Source: a virus. From it: 64,000 bases of DNA. Shown here piece by piece: positions 23,301 to 31,659 of the stretch. The notes below the pieces were generated by a model. That model ran no database searches. It worked only from the letters and a program-made list of their open reading frames with translations, and was not told where the DNA came from. Both the position numbers and the translations under genes were made by a program. The stretch covers positions 50,177-114,176 of IMG/VR virus record IMGVR_UViG_3300045738_002140. One strand, written 5' to 3'. The stretch's first letter is position 1, and the number at the start of each line of letters is the position of its first letter.

Positions 23301-23859
23301 AATAAATAACCAAAGACTTAATCTCTTTTATCTCAAGCACCCCATACCACGACTCCGCCCTGTTATCTCCTATTATCCAAACGCTGCCATTAGGAATGGT
23401 TTTCTTTACTTGATTCACCAAGCTAACAACAGGTTTGCCTTTGTCAGGGCCATTCCAATATATAAGGTTCTTGTCGTTGTCGTCGACCAAGAAAAACGAT
23501 ATCAGTCCGCGCCCGTACGGGTCCTTAAATAATTTATCATTTAAATAAATTTCCCCTTCTTTTATTTCTACGGTTTCCCCCGGTAAACCTATAACCCTTT
23601 TAGTGAGTAGATCTCCTGCCTCCTTGTCCTTTATTAATACTAGGTCTAACCTGTCAGGCGTCCACCCTTTTCCTAGAGTCGATCTATTTTGCACAACCAG
23701 CCATTCATTATCATAGATAGTAGGCTCCATGCTAATTCCTGACATATATATAAATTGATATTTATACCCGAACAGGGCAAGCCATGACAGCAGAATGAAG
23801 ATCACAAGGATACAGAAGTCCCTTATTCTTTTTGAAATTTTTTTCTTTAAAATATTCAC
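23299..23859 (-). CDS. lepB: signal peptidase I (S26 family)
   Basis: A 186-residue membrane protease that removes Sec signal peptides. One N-terminal membrane anchor (residues ~14-32) is followed by 'YMSGISMEPTIYDNEWLVV' with the catalytic Ser43, 'DLLTKRVIGLPGETVEI' with the general-base Lys87, and 'GSVWIIGDNRAESWYG' with the conserved G-D-N-x-x-x-S box. It is a short, bacterial-type enzyme. It is unusual in a phage and probably tuned to the exported proteins of this genome, such as the convergent protease-lipoprotein pair. It follows the JmjC-type gene by 3 bases. Confidence 0.93.
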   Translation of the reverse strand: MNILKKKISKRIRDFCILVIFILLSWLALFGYKYQFIYMSGISMEPTIYDNEWLVVQNRSTLGKGWTPDRLDLVLIKDKEAGDLLTKRVIGLPGETVEIKEGEIYLNDKLFKDPYGRGLISFFLVDDNDKNLIYWNGPDKGKPVVSLVNQVKKTIPNGSVWIIGDNRAESWYGVLEIKEIKSLVIY

Positions 23860-23862
23860 AAC

Positions 23863-24543
23863 CTACCACACTCGGGTTTTGTATTCAATTATTATACCCA
23901 TTGTGCTACTCAAATTATAAACAGAATGGTTATATCTATAAGGCACGAACACCACGTCCCCAGACTCTTGAGTACATTCAATGGTTTGTATTGTCTTTTT
24001 TAAATTAAGGTACTCCGCCTCATACCACTGAGGCCACAGAGAGCCCTTTGCGTATTCGTCGTAATATAAAAGCTCCAAGCGCGCACCCACAATAGTCGAA
24101 GAATCAAAAAGTATCCACTTCTTTTTCCCATAAACCATAAAATTTAAAGCGTCTCCATGAGAATGAGGCAGCGCGCCAGTCCCTGCATCACCAGAAAAGA
24201 ATATATGACCACCAACATCCCCTTCATCAAAGAATACATTAGGAAACGTAAAGTCGCTTAAAAAATCCCCACGCTCTACCACTCCCTGTCTTGTAAAGGT
24301 ATACTCTTTTTTGTCATATAGATTGTTAAAAAAGTTTTCATAAGTTGCACGCTTAGAAGAATAAACAGGCCGAGCGTCATCGCTATAAGAACAAATACTT
24401 TTTCCCCATTTTTTAATGATATATTCTTTGTCCCATTTTTTTAAGTTTTTAAATTCGCTTGTGCCGTTTTTTATTAGAGTTGGTATCCTTCGCCGCCTAA
24501 GATCAGCAAGGGACTCCCTTGTTATATCAGTTACTGTATTCAT
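23863..24543 (-). CDS. JmjC/cupin-8-like 2-oxoglutarate-Fe(II) oxygenase
   Basis: A 226-residue protein. 'GALPHSHGDALNFMVYGKKK' near residue 125 carries H-x-D, the start of the iron facial triad and the 2-oxoglutarate-binding strand. 'GDVVFVPYRYNHSVYNLSS' carries the distal His. This matches the cupin-8/FIH group, which hydroxylates amino-acid side chains of proteins. It stands divergent from a polypeptide GlcNAc-transferase-like gene, which suggests hydroxylation followed by glycosylation (inference). Co-transcribed with signal peptidase. Confidence 0.8.
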   Translation of the reverse strand: MNTVTDITRESLADLRRRRIPTLIKNGTSEFKNLKKWDKEYIIKKWGKSICSYSDDARPVYSSKRATYENFFNNLYDKKEYTFTRQGVVERGDFLSDFTFPNVFFDEGDVGGHIFFSGDAGTGALPHSHGDALNFMVYGKKKWILFDSSTIVGARLELLYYDEYAKGSLWPQWYEAEYLNLKKTIQTIECTQESGDVVFVPYRYNHSVYNLSSTMGIIIEYKTRVW

Positions 24544-24623
24544 CTAGGTTAAAATAATTATCGACATATAACTAAAAAAAGTCTAGAAATTCTCACAGCG
24601 TCCTTCTACTATTAAGAAGACAG

Positions 24624-25955
24624 ATGGATAAGATTTTTATACAAATAGCCAGCTACAGAGACCCCGAGTTAGTGCCCACCATAAAGGACTGTCTTGATAA
24701 CGCATCAGACCCAGAGGCCCTAGTGTTTGGAATATGCAGGCAATTTCATGAAGACGACGGATTCGATAGCCTTGAAGAATACAAAGATGATCCGAGATTT
24801 AGGATAAAAGATATACCCCATAACGAAACGAAAGGAACCTGTTGGGCCAGAAACCAAATACAACAGCTGTATGAAGGAGAAAAATATACCCTACAGCTTG
24901 ACTCCCACCACAGATTCACAAAGGACTGGGACGATCAGCTTAAGAAAATGTTCCACGACCTAGTAGGCCTCGGTTACCAAAAACCCCTACTTACAGCATA
25001 CATATCCTCATATAACCCCAGAAAGGACCCAGAAGAACGGGTGCAAGAGCCTTGGCAAATGAATTTCGATAGGTTCATACCAGAAGGCGCGGTGTTTTTT
25101 ATGCCATCAACGATAGAGAACTGGGAGAAGCTAAAATACCCAGTACCCGCTAGGTTCTATTCCGCTCATTTTTGTTTTACTTGGGGAAAATTCTGCGAAG
25201 AGGTCCAGCATGATCCAGAATATTATTTCCACGGGGAGGAGATAAGCATCGCGGCAAGAGCTTACACCCATGGGTACGACATGTTCCACCCGCATAAGGT
25301 TGTAATATGGCACGAATACACAAGGAAAGGGAGGACGAAACAATGGGACGACGATTCAGATTGGGGAAACAAGAACGCCTCGTCTCACCTAAGGAACAGA
25401 AAGCTATTTGGAATGGACGGGCTTAAGCGTGACATAGAATTCGGAAAATATGGATTCGGGAGCCAGAGGTCACTGCAGGATTATGAAATATACTCAGGAC
25501 TTCACTTCGCAAAGAGAGCCATTCAGCAATGGACCAAGGATGATAACTATCCGCCCAACCCAAATACATACAAGTCACAAGAAGAATGGGAGGAGTCATT
25601 TCTAAAAATATTTAAGCATTGCATAGACCTTGACAAAAACCAAGTACCAGAAAATGATTATGATTTCTGGGCCGTAGCCTTCCACGACAAAAAAGGCAAT
25701 ACGATAAACAGAAGAGATGTGGTTGCAGAAGAAATGCCACACCTCTACAACGACCCAGACGGATATATAAAGATTTTCAGAGAATTCGAAACGAATGAAC
25801 TCCCCTACGAATGGGTTGTTTGGCCGCACAGCAAGTCCAAAGAGTGGATGGATAGGCTTTCTGGAAGAATATTTCCAGAAGACACACACCAAGAAAATCC
25901 CGCCACGCCAGAAGGTCCGAGCGTAGTTGATGCGGTTGTTTTAAATGAAGAATGA
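24624..25955 (+). CDS. GlcNAc-transferase family protein (Skp1-type, PF11397-like)
   Basis: A 443-residue protein opening 'IFIQIASYRDPELVPTIKDC', the hallmark of the GLCNAC family whose known members add GlcNAc to hydroxyproline or protein acceptors. 'EKYTLQLDSHHRFTKDWD' (~86-103) is the D-x-H metal site, and 'FHGEEISIAARAYTHGYDMF' the catalytic acidic block. The last ~150 residues are an extra domain with many Trp and Asp. It overlaps the carbamoyltransferase by 11 bases. Donor and acceptor here are unknown. Confidence 0.85.
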   Translation: MDKIFIQIASYRDPELVPTIKDCLDNASDPEALVFGICRQFHEDDGFDSLEEYKDDPRFRIKDIPHNETKGTCWARNQIQQLYEGEKYTLQLDSHHRFTKDWDDQLKKMFHDLVGLGYQKPLLTAYISSYNPRKDPEERVQEPWQMNFDRFIPEGAVFFMPSTIENWEKLKYPVPARFYSAHFCFTWGKFCEEVQHDPEYYFHGEEISIAARAYTHGYDMFHPHKVVIWHEYTRKGRTKQWDDDSDWGNKNASSHLRNRKLFGMDGLKRDIEFGKYGFGSQRSLQDYEIYSGLHFAKRAIQQWTKDDNYPPNPNTYKSQEEWEESFLKIFKHCIDLDKNQVPENDYDFWAVAFHDKKGNTINRRDVVAEEMPHLYNDPDGYIKIFREFETNELPYEWVVWPHSKSKEWMDRLSGRIFPEDTHQENPATPEGPSVVDAVVLNEE

Positions 25956-27585
25956 ATCAATCATATCCATATATGGCTCTCACAACGGTGGAGTTTCCGT
26001 TTACCACAACGGTGAGATTCATGTAATAGAATCTGAAAGATTTTATGGTATAAAAAATTGCGGCCTCTGCCAATACAAGACGCCCACCCAATACAAAATT
26101 GATTTTTCTTTTCAAGAGATATTAAGGTTCCTCAATAGACATTACAACATACCGCTAAAGTTTGGCAAGTGCCTACACCAAAGCACAGACTACGTCATAG
26201 GGGAAGAAAGATTTGAACTCACAGAGGGCATAGACTGCGAAGAGCGCACCCACTGCCTGCACCACGAAAGCCATGCAAACGGCTCATTTTACCAATCAGA
26301 CTTCCTAAAAGCCCTTGTTCTCTCATATGACGGCGGAGGCAACGACGGAACTTTCAACATCTACCTAGCCGACAGAAAGAAGGGCATTAAATTAATAAAA
26401 AATTACTTCATGGTTAACCTAGGTTTTCCCTATATGATATTTGGACATTACTTTAGCGACATTGCCCAAGAGATGCTGTCGCAAGGCAATCTAGTTTATT
26501 CCGGCAAGATCATGGGGTTAGAAGCGTATGGAAAAGTCGTAGAGAAATGGCTCCCGTTTTTTGAGGACTTTTATGATTGCCCTATGCACGCCGACTTTCA
26601 AAAAGTGGAAGAAGATTATTTTTATGTAAATAAACTCAACAAACTTTCAGAGCACACGGGTATAACGTTCGACGAGGCGGCCAGACTAGAAGGCGAAGAA
26701 GAATACAACACTGCAGCGACATCACAAAAGGCCTTTGAAAACGTTTTTATAAAATACGCAAGACCATTCATAGAAGAGCACCCCAAGCTACCCATTATAT
26801 TAACTGGCGGCTGCGCCCTCAACATATCCCTCAACTCGAGAATTAAAGAGGAGTTCAACAGACCCATGTTCATAGCCCCAAACAGCAACGACTCAGGGCT
26901 GTCGCTTGGCATGCTCCTCGGACACCTCAAGCCACAACAAGCCCCGGAGGTAACCTATTGCGGCCTCCCCTTACTGGACAGGGAGTCCCTACTCTCTGAC
27001 CTAGGTGAGCGCCTGCTAGGCAATTACGCAGAAGAGGACATAAACGATGTTTGTTTGGAAAGCTTAGCCGGGATGCTTAAGGCCGGTAAAATAATTGGTG
27101 TAGCGAGAGGAAATTCTGAGCATGGGCCCAGAGCACTAGGGAACAGGAGCATACTGTGCAATCCTTCTATAGAGGGAATGAAAGATACGCTTAACGAAAA
27201 AGTCAAACACAGAGAATGGTTTCGACCCTTTGCTCCAGTCGTGAGACTTGAAGATGTTAATAAATATTTTTTATTTAATGGAGAATCAAGACACATGACT
27301 TACTCATGTAAAGTAAAAAAAGCATGGAGAAAAAAATTGAAAGCGGTTACGCATATAGACAACACGGCGAGAATACAAACCGTAAAAAGAACAGAAAACC
27401 CTTGGCTCTACGATCTATTAACTTACTTTGATTCAGTTAATGACCATGGAGTTCTTCTCAACACGTCCCTTAATGTAAACGGTAAACCCATACTCTCGAC
27501 AATAAAAGATGCAGTGCAAATATTTGACGAGGGATTGGACGCATTAGTGATAGACGACCTCATCATATCAAAAAATGACAAGTAA
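25945..27585 (+). CDS. NodU/TobZ-type carbamoyltransferase
   Basis: A 546-residue protein. The N-terminal ASKHA-like domain shows 'ISIYGSHNGGVSVYHNGEIH', 'HCLHHESHANGSFYQSD' (metal-binding His residues), 'LVLSYDGGGNDGTFNIY' and 'ILTGGCALNISLNSRI'. The C-terminal YrdC-like part has 'GNSEHGPRALGNRSILCNP' and 'HREWFRPFAPVV'. These are the family's signatures for O-carbamoylation of sugars or antibiotics using carbamoyl phosphate and ATP. The length is near normal. In this setting a glycan hydroxyl is the likely acceptor. It overlaps both neighbours. Confidence 0.93.
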   Translation: MKNESIISIYGSHNGGVSVYHNGEIHVIESERFYGIKNCGLCQYKTPTQYKIDFSFQEILRFLNRHYNIPLKFGKCLHQSTDYVIGEERFELTEGIDCEERTHCLHHESHANGSFYQSDFLKALVLSYDGGGNDGTFNIYLADRKKGIKLIKNYFMVNLGFPYMIFGHYFSDIAQEMLSQGNLVYSGKIMGLEAYGKVVEKWLPFFEDFYDCPMHADFQKVEEDYFYVNKLNKLSEHTGITFDEAARLEGEEEYNTAATSQKAFENVFIKYARPFIEEHPKLPIILTGGCALNISLNSRIKEEFNRPMFIAPNSNDSGLSLGMLLGHLKPQQAPEVTYCGLPLLDRESLLSDLGERLLGNYAEEDINDVCLESLAGMLKAGKIIGVARGNSEHGPRALGNRSILCNPSIEGMKDTLNEKVKHREWFRPFAPVVRLEDVNKYFLFNGESRHMTYSCKVKKAWRKKLKAVTHIDNTARIQTVKRTENPWLYDLLTYFDSVNDHGVLLNTSLNVNGKPILSTIKDAVQIFDEGLDALVIDDLIISKNDK

Positions 27586-29992
27586 AAAAAAGAACGAGCT
27601 GATAAGGAGATGGCATAAAGAACAATGCAGACATGTAGACTCTTTAATTCACAGCATTACGGAGATCCTGCCCAAGAAAGACTCCTATAATATAATAGAT
27701 ATTGGCAGCAACACAGGGAGATTTTTTGTAAACCTTTCAAAAAAAATAAAGATAAACAAAGGTATCCTAATAGAACCATCAGTTGACCTATACCGCTTTT
27801 CTAAAAGAAACCTATACAAAAACAAAAAAGTTAAAATATATAACTACGGACTAGCCTCAAAAACAAAGAGCGTTAACTTTTATAGCGCACTTAGCTCAAA
27901 CAAAAAGGTAGACGAATCAGACCTTAACCTTGGCCTAGACAAAGTTGTCGGACACGGGGGAGAGGAAGTCACATTTTATAGCCTTGACGACCTAGTCGCA
28001 GACAAGAGGATCGACCTCAAAGGGCTAGGCGAGGTTGATTTAATTAAAATAGACTGCGAAGGATACGACTACGAAGTGCTTGAAGGTATGTTGGTTTTTC
28101 TGTCGTCGCTTAAGCTCAAACCAGTGATAGTCTTTGAATCAGCCCAAGGAAAACTTGGCGCAGACTTTTCAAATAACGAAAGCCTCATCAGCAAATATAA
28201 CGAGGCAGGCTTTTACTGCGAGGAGCTTTACAAGGGTAGCTCAGACATGTTCTTTGCCCCATCAGGACTAACAAACAAAGATGACTATCCCTCCGACACA
28301 GAAAGCATAACCGTTGTCACGGGAATATGGAACCTAAGAAGAGACAAGGCAGGGAAGGGCTTTAAGAGATCGTTCGACTACTACACAGAAAATTTCATTA
28401 AACTATTGAAGACCGATGTCCCTATGTATATATACATAGAAAAAGAATACGAGAAGTTAGTTTGGGAACATCGATCAAAAACAAATACCCACGTCCACAT
28501 AAAAGAGTCAGCCGAGTTCAAGGACTTCCCCTTTTTCAAGGACGTTCAAAAAATAAGAAAAAGAAAAAGGTGGAAGGGCCAAGCTAGCTGGCTAGCCGAG
28601 AGCACACAGGCGACGATGGAGCTCTACAACCCCATGGTAATGAGCAAGATGTTCATGCTCCATGACGCAAGCCTACTTGATCCATTTGGAAGTGAATACT
28701 TTCTGTGGGTTGACGGAGGCCTAACATCGACCACGCACGAAGGATACTTCACGAAGCACGAGATCATACCTAAAATAAAACCATTCCTAGACAGTTTCTT
28801 ATTCCTTTGCTTTCCATATCACACGGAAGCAGAGATACACGGCTTCGAGAAACGAGCAATGGACACCTATTCAGAAACAAAAAGCGTAGAATGGGTGGCG
28901 AGAGGGGGGCTGTTCGGAGGAAGGAAAGAGTTCATATCCGAGGCGAATGGGCTTTATTACTCTTTACTAGAAACCTCTCTGAGAGAGGGCTTTATGGGCA
29001 CAGAAGAGAGCGTCTTTACCATCATGACGTATTTAAATCCTCAGATTTATAACAGGTTCATGATAAAAGAAGATGGGTTTATTCATACCTTTTTTGAGGA
29101 CATACTAGAAGGCAAGGCTAAGATAGAGGACCCAATTGCGACGGCCAGAAAGCAGAACAAAATAGTAGACCTAAGAAAAATAAAAGCATCTCTATATGTG
29201 ATAACATTTAATTCCCCAGAACAGTTGCAACTACTTCTAAGCTCGTACGAATTACACAAAGACTTCCTGAGCTCTCCTAACCTCACAAAGGTCCTAATAG
29301 ATAACTCGACAAAGAAAAAGGTAGACAAAAAATATAAAGCAATATGTAAAAAATATGGCTTCGAGCACATAAAGAAAGGCAACATAGGCATCTGCGGCGG
29401 AAGACAGCTAGCAGCAGAACACTTTGATAAGTCAGACTCAGACTATATGTTTTTCCTAGAGGACGACATGACCCTTTACCCTCCCCAAAGCCAATTGCTG
29501 TGCGCCAACGGGCTCAAGACTTATGTCGCTGGCCTGTACGAAAAATCCCTGAAGATAATGATTAAAGAAAACTATGACTTTATGAAGCTTTCTTTTACTG
29601 AATTTTTTGGTGACAACACGAACCAGTGGGCGTGGTATAATGTACCGCAAAACAAGAGAGAAGAGTACTGGCCAGACTACAATGAGCTGCCCATCGTTGG
29701 GCTCGATGCAAATTGTCCTAACACAAAATTCAATAATATAAAAAGCCTAGACGGCCTACCATACGTAGACGGAGAAATTTACTACTGTAACTGGCCACAG
29801 GTGGTGAGCAAGGAAGGAAATAAAAAGATGTTCCTTGAAACAACTTGGGGCCACCCATTTGAACAGACTTGGATGTCTTACATATTCCAAAAAACTAAAG
29901 AGGGAGAAATAAAACCAGCTATACTCCTAGCTTCACCCATCCATCACCACAGAGAGCACCATTACAGGGCAAGCGAAAGAGTGGAGTCCTAA
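27575..29992 (+). CDS. three-domain fusion: FkbM methyltransferase, HtrL/YibB-like domain, GT2-like glycosyltransferase
   Basis: An 805-residue protein. Residues ~30-220 form an FkbM-type SAM methyltransferase ('NIIDIGSNTGRFFVNLSKK', 'VDLIKIDCEGYDYEVLEGM'). Residues ~247-520 resemble the HtrL/YibB glycosyltransferase-like family ('VTGIWNLRRDKAGKGF', 'YNPMVMSKMFMLHDAS', 'GSEYFLWVDGGL'). Residues ~537-800 read as a GT2-like domain ('SLYVITFNSPEQLQLLLSSY', 'YMFFLEDDMTLYPP' with a D-D-x metal site). It may build and cap a glycan in sequence. It ends 4 bases into the convergent small gene. Confidence 0.82.
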   Translation: MTSKKKNELIRRWHKEQCRHVDSLIHSITEILPKKDSYNIIDIGSNTGRFFVNLSKKIKINKGILIEPSVDLYRFSKRNLYKNKKVKIYNYGLASKTKSVNFYSALSSNKKVDESDLNLGLDKVVGHGGEEVTFYSLDDLVADKRIDLKGLGEVDLIKIDCEGYDYEVLEGMLVFLSSLKLKPVIVFESAQGKLGADFSNNESLISKYNEAGFYCEELYKGSSDMFFAPSGLTNKDDYPSDTESITVVTGIWNLRRDKAGKGFKRSFDYYTENFIKLLKTDVPMYIYIEKEYEKLVWEHRSKTNTHVHIKESAEFKDFPFFKDVQKIRKRKRWKGQASWLAESTQATMELYNPMVMSKMFMLHDASLLDPFGSEYFLWVDGGLTSTTHEGYFTKHEIIPKIKPFLDSFLFLCFPYHTEAEIHGFEKRAMDTYSETKSVEWVARGGLFGGRKEFISEANGLYYSLLETSLREGFMGTEESVFTIMTYLNPQIYNRFMIKEDGFIHTFFEDILEGKAKIEDPIATARKQNKIVDLRKIKASLYVITFNSPEQLQLLLSSYELHKDFLSSPNLTKVLIDNSTKKKVDKKYKAICKKYGFEHIKKGNIGICGGRQLAAEHFDKSDSDYMFFLEDDMTLYPPQSQLLCANGLKTYVAGLYEKSLKIMIKENYDFMKLSFTEFFGDNTNQWAWYNVPQNKREEYWPDYNELPIVGLDANCPNTKFNNIKSLDGLPYVDGEIYYCNWPQVVSKEGNKKMFLETTWGHPFEQTWMSYIFQKTKEGEIKPAILLASPIHHHREHHYRASERVES

Positions 29993-30315
29993 TAATCCCT
30001 TAAGCCTTTTAGTTGGCCCAATATCAATGGCGTATTTTCGCACCTTATGTATTTTGTTTGAATTGTCCTTGGAAAATCTAGTTCAGTATCGATCCTTACG
30101 CCATCTATTCTCCATTCAGGAAGAACAAAGTCTTCAATGAAGTCAAACCACCCTCTTTTTTTAAGAAATTTATAGTAAATATCTATCTCTTCTTTTTTTG
30201 CTTCTATGACGACAGAGTAATCGAGATCCTCTTTAGCTATCATAGTTACGTGCCTAAAGTACAGCCCCTCCGATGGAGGGTCTGACGTAAGTCCCGATGA
30301 GATGATTAAATTCAT
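29989..30315 (-). CDS. unknown 108-residue protein
   Basis: The start is placed at ATG 30315; the open frame goes 16 codons further upstream but crosses the rightward promoter region. The protein begins 'MNLIISSGLTSDPPSEG' and continues with 'KKRGWFDFIEDFVLPEWRID' and 'VRIDTELDFPRTIQTKYIRC', an alpha/beta pattern seen in short phage enzymes of unknown role. It is the only leftward gene between 24.5 and 64 kb. I do not recognise the family. Confidence 0.6.
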   Translation of the reverse strand: MNLIISSGLTSDPPSEGLYFRHVTMIAKEDLDYSVVIEAKKEEIDIYYKFLKKRGWFDFIEDFVLPEWRIDGVRIDTELDFPRTIQTKYIRCENTPLILGQLKGLRDY

Positions 30316-30326
30316 AATTATATTTA

Positions 30327-30343
30327 CACTTAAGGTGTAATTT
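30327..30343 (+). promoter_or_regulatory. inverted repeat overlapping the region before the 82-residue gene
   Basis: TTACAC / GTGTAA arms flank TTAAG (near 30325-30341) and include GGTGTAATTTA, a sequence found again at 33852-33862 before another gene. It could be an operator or phage-type -10 element between two divergent genes. Confidence 0.3.
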
Positions 30344-30592
30344 ATGGCGACACAACGAGTCATGCTTTATCTAGGGTATCACATAGAAATCAAGAGCAAA
30401 GACTATTCAATGACCCCATTTGCTAAAGCGCATTGGGCTTCTAAAATAATTACTATTTACGACCCCAAAAAACAAATAAATGAAGCCTTTTGTACAATGA
30501 TGATACAGTATCTATATGACGAGGGGTTTATAGAGGACAGAAGAACTGACGTAGAAATCGTAGACAGCGGCTGGGATATCAGACAGGAGTAA
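30344..30592 (+). CDS. unknown 82-residue protein
   Basis: Small soluble protein, 'RVMLYLGYHIEIKSKDYSMT' then 'FCTMMIQYLYDEGFIEDRRT'. It is divergent from the 108-residue gene, sharing a 28-base control region. No family recognised. Confidence 0.6.
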   Translation: MATQRVMLYLGYHIEIKSKDYSMTPFAKAHWASKIITIYDPKKQINEAFCTMMIQYLYDEGFIEDRRTDVEIVDSGWDIRQE

Positions 30593-30602
30593 AGACAAGT
30601 AA

Positions 30603-30737
30603 GTGAAAAAAATACCGTGGCACTTAGAGCTGTGGATAAGATGTTTCTTTAGATGTATCTTCAGATTCAAGTGGAACGTACTGCCTTGGATAGTCAAAAA
30701 TATTGTCAGAAATATAAAAGAATTATTAAAAAAATGA
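30603..30737 (+). CDS. possible tiny Trp/Arg-rich hydrophobic peptide
   Basis: A GTG-started frame of 44 residues rich in W, F, R, I and K ('MKKIPWHLELWIRCFFRCIF'), ending just before the repeated motif at 30744. It has no clear ribosome binding site. The composition would suit a short membrane-associating peptide. It may equally be chance. Confidence 0.3.
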   Translation: MKKIPWHLELWIRCFFRCIFRFKWNVLPWIVKNIVRNIKELLKK

Positions 30738-30743
30738 TTTTTG

Positions 30744-30792
30744 AACCGCGACGAAAATAAAACTCAGGGTGGACGATATATTCGTGTAAATA
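30744..30792 (+). promoter_or_regulatory. candidate phage promoter with AACCG-N18-GGGTGGACGATATAT, then GTGTAAATA
   Basis: AACCG (30744-30748), 18 bases, GGGTGGACGATATAT (30767-30781). The same layout with the same 18-base spacing occurs at 34990-35027, before a glycosyltransferase operon. Here GTGTAAATA follows at 30784-30792, 19 bases before the sulfotransferase ATG, which has its own AAGGA ribosome binding site. Confidence 0.5.
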
Positions 30793-30810
30793 TTCAAAGG
30801 AATAAGGAAA

Positions 30811-31455
30811 ATGATCTCGCACGAACATAAAGCCATATTGATACACATCCCCAAAACAGGAGGGTCATCATTCGAAAGGCTCCTGTGTGGCCAAGTTTTT
30901 GACCACCCGACTGTCAGTCGCATGCCTAATGCCCAAGGCTTCCAACATCTCGACGCAAGAGAAATGAAAGCAAGCTTCGGTAGAGAAATATGGGAAGAGT
31001 ACTTCACATTTAGCTTCGTCAGGAATCCTTGGGATTTGATGGTTTCTCTTTATGCCTTTCTTCTCACCGAACACTGGCCCGGCAAGTATCTTTACTATCA
31101 TGACGTATTTAAAACGGGAGTCCGGGAAGGCATCCAGTCGGATGGCCCGATTAGCTTCGAAGACTTTATTGACAGGGCGCCTACGTTTAACAGATACTCA
31201 ACCGCAGGGCAACTAACGTACCTTGTCGATAGAAGAGGCAAAATAGAGCTAGACTTCATAGGTCGGTTCGAGAATTACGCGGAAGATGCAGAGAAAATCC
31301 TGAAAACCCTAGGGGTTAAAGAGAAAATAGGGCACGATAAAAAGTCAGAACACAACCACTACTCCACATATTACAATGAAAGAACAAAAGACAAAATATA
31401 CAAGCTCTTCAGGCGAGACATTAAATACTTTGGATACGAATTCGAAAAAGAATAA
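30811..31455 (+). CDS. sulfotransferase (PAPS-dependent, Sulfotransfer_2-like)
   Basis: A 214-residue protein with both PAPS-binding motifs: 'LIHIPKTGGSSFERLL' (5'-phosphosulfate loop, residues ~10-25) and 'FSFVRNPWDLMVSLY' (3'-phosphate site, ~72-86). It transfers sulfate from PAPS to a hydroxyl, most often of a carbohydrate. No signal anchor is seen, so it acts in the cytoplasm. A clear ribosome binding site (AAGGAATAAGGA) precedes the ATG, unlike most genes here. One of four sulfotransferases in the window. Confidence 0.9.
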   Translation: MISHEHKAILIHIPKTGGSSFERLLCGQVFDHPTVSRMPNAQGFQHLDAREMKASFGREIWEEYFTFSFVRNPWDLMVSLYAFLLTEHWPGKYLYYHDVFKTGVREGIQSDGPISFEDFIDRAPTFNRYSTAGQLTYLVDRRGKIELDFIGRFENYAEDAEKILKTLGVKEKIGHDKKSEHNHYSTYYNERTKDKIYKLFRRDIKYFGYEFEKE

Positions 31456-31615
31456 ATACAAGCATCAGAAAAAGTATTTCAGCACAGAAAAGGGCTCGAA
31501 TAGCCTCGACAAAGCCAGAAAATCCTACGACAATCGAGACCCAGAGAGAAGGAGGAAGCAGAAAAGAGAATATATGAGAAGAAAACGGGCAGAGGACCCT
31601 AGTATCTGGAGGTAA
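31376..31615 (+). CDS. small basic protein overlapping the sulfotransferase end
   Basis: A 79-residue frame, of which the first 27 codons overlap the sulfotransferase. The downstream part is highly basic ('RDPERRRKQKREYMRRKRA') and ends 'EDPSIWR', resembling the N-terminal arm of HNH-type or DNA-binding phage proteins. The real start may be later, and the product could be a remnant. Low certainty. Confidence 0.4.
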   Translation: MKEQKTKYTSSSGETLNTLDTNSKKNKYKHQKKYFSTEKGSNSLDKARKSYDNRDPERRRKQKREYMRRKRAEDPSIWR

Positions 31616-31638
31616 TGCATACTTAGCGAAGAAAATAT

Positions 31639-31647
31639 GTGTAAATA
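31639..31647 (+). promoter_or_regulatory. GTGTAAATA motif before the 722-residue gene
   Basis: Exact 9-base match to motifs at 30784-30792 and 62793-62801; 12 bases lie between it and the ATG at 31660. Candidate -10/late-promoter element. Confidence 0.35.
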
Positions 31648-31659
31648 GAAAAGACAATT

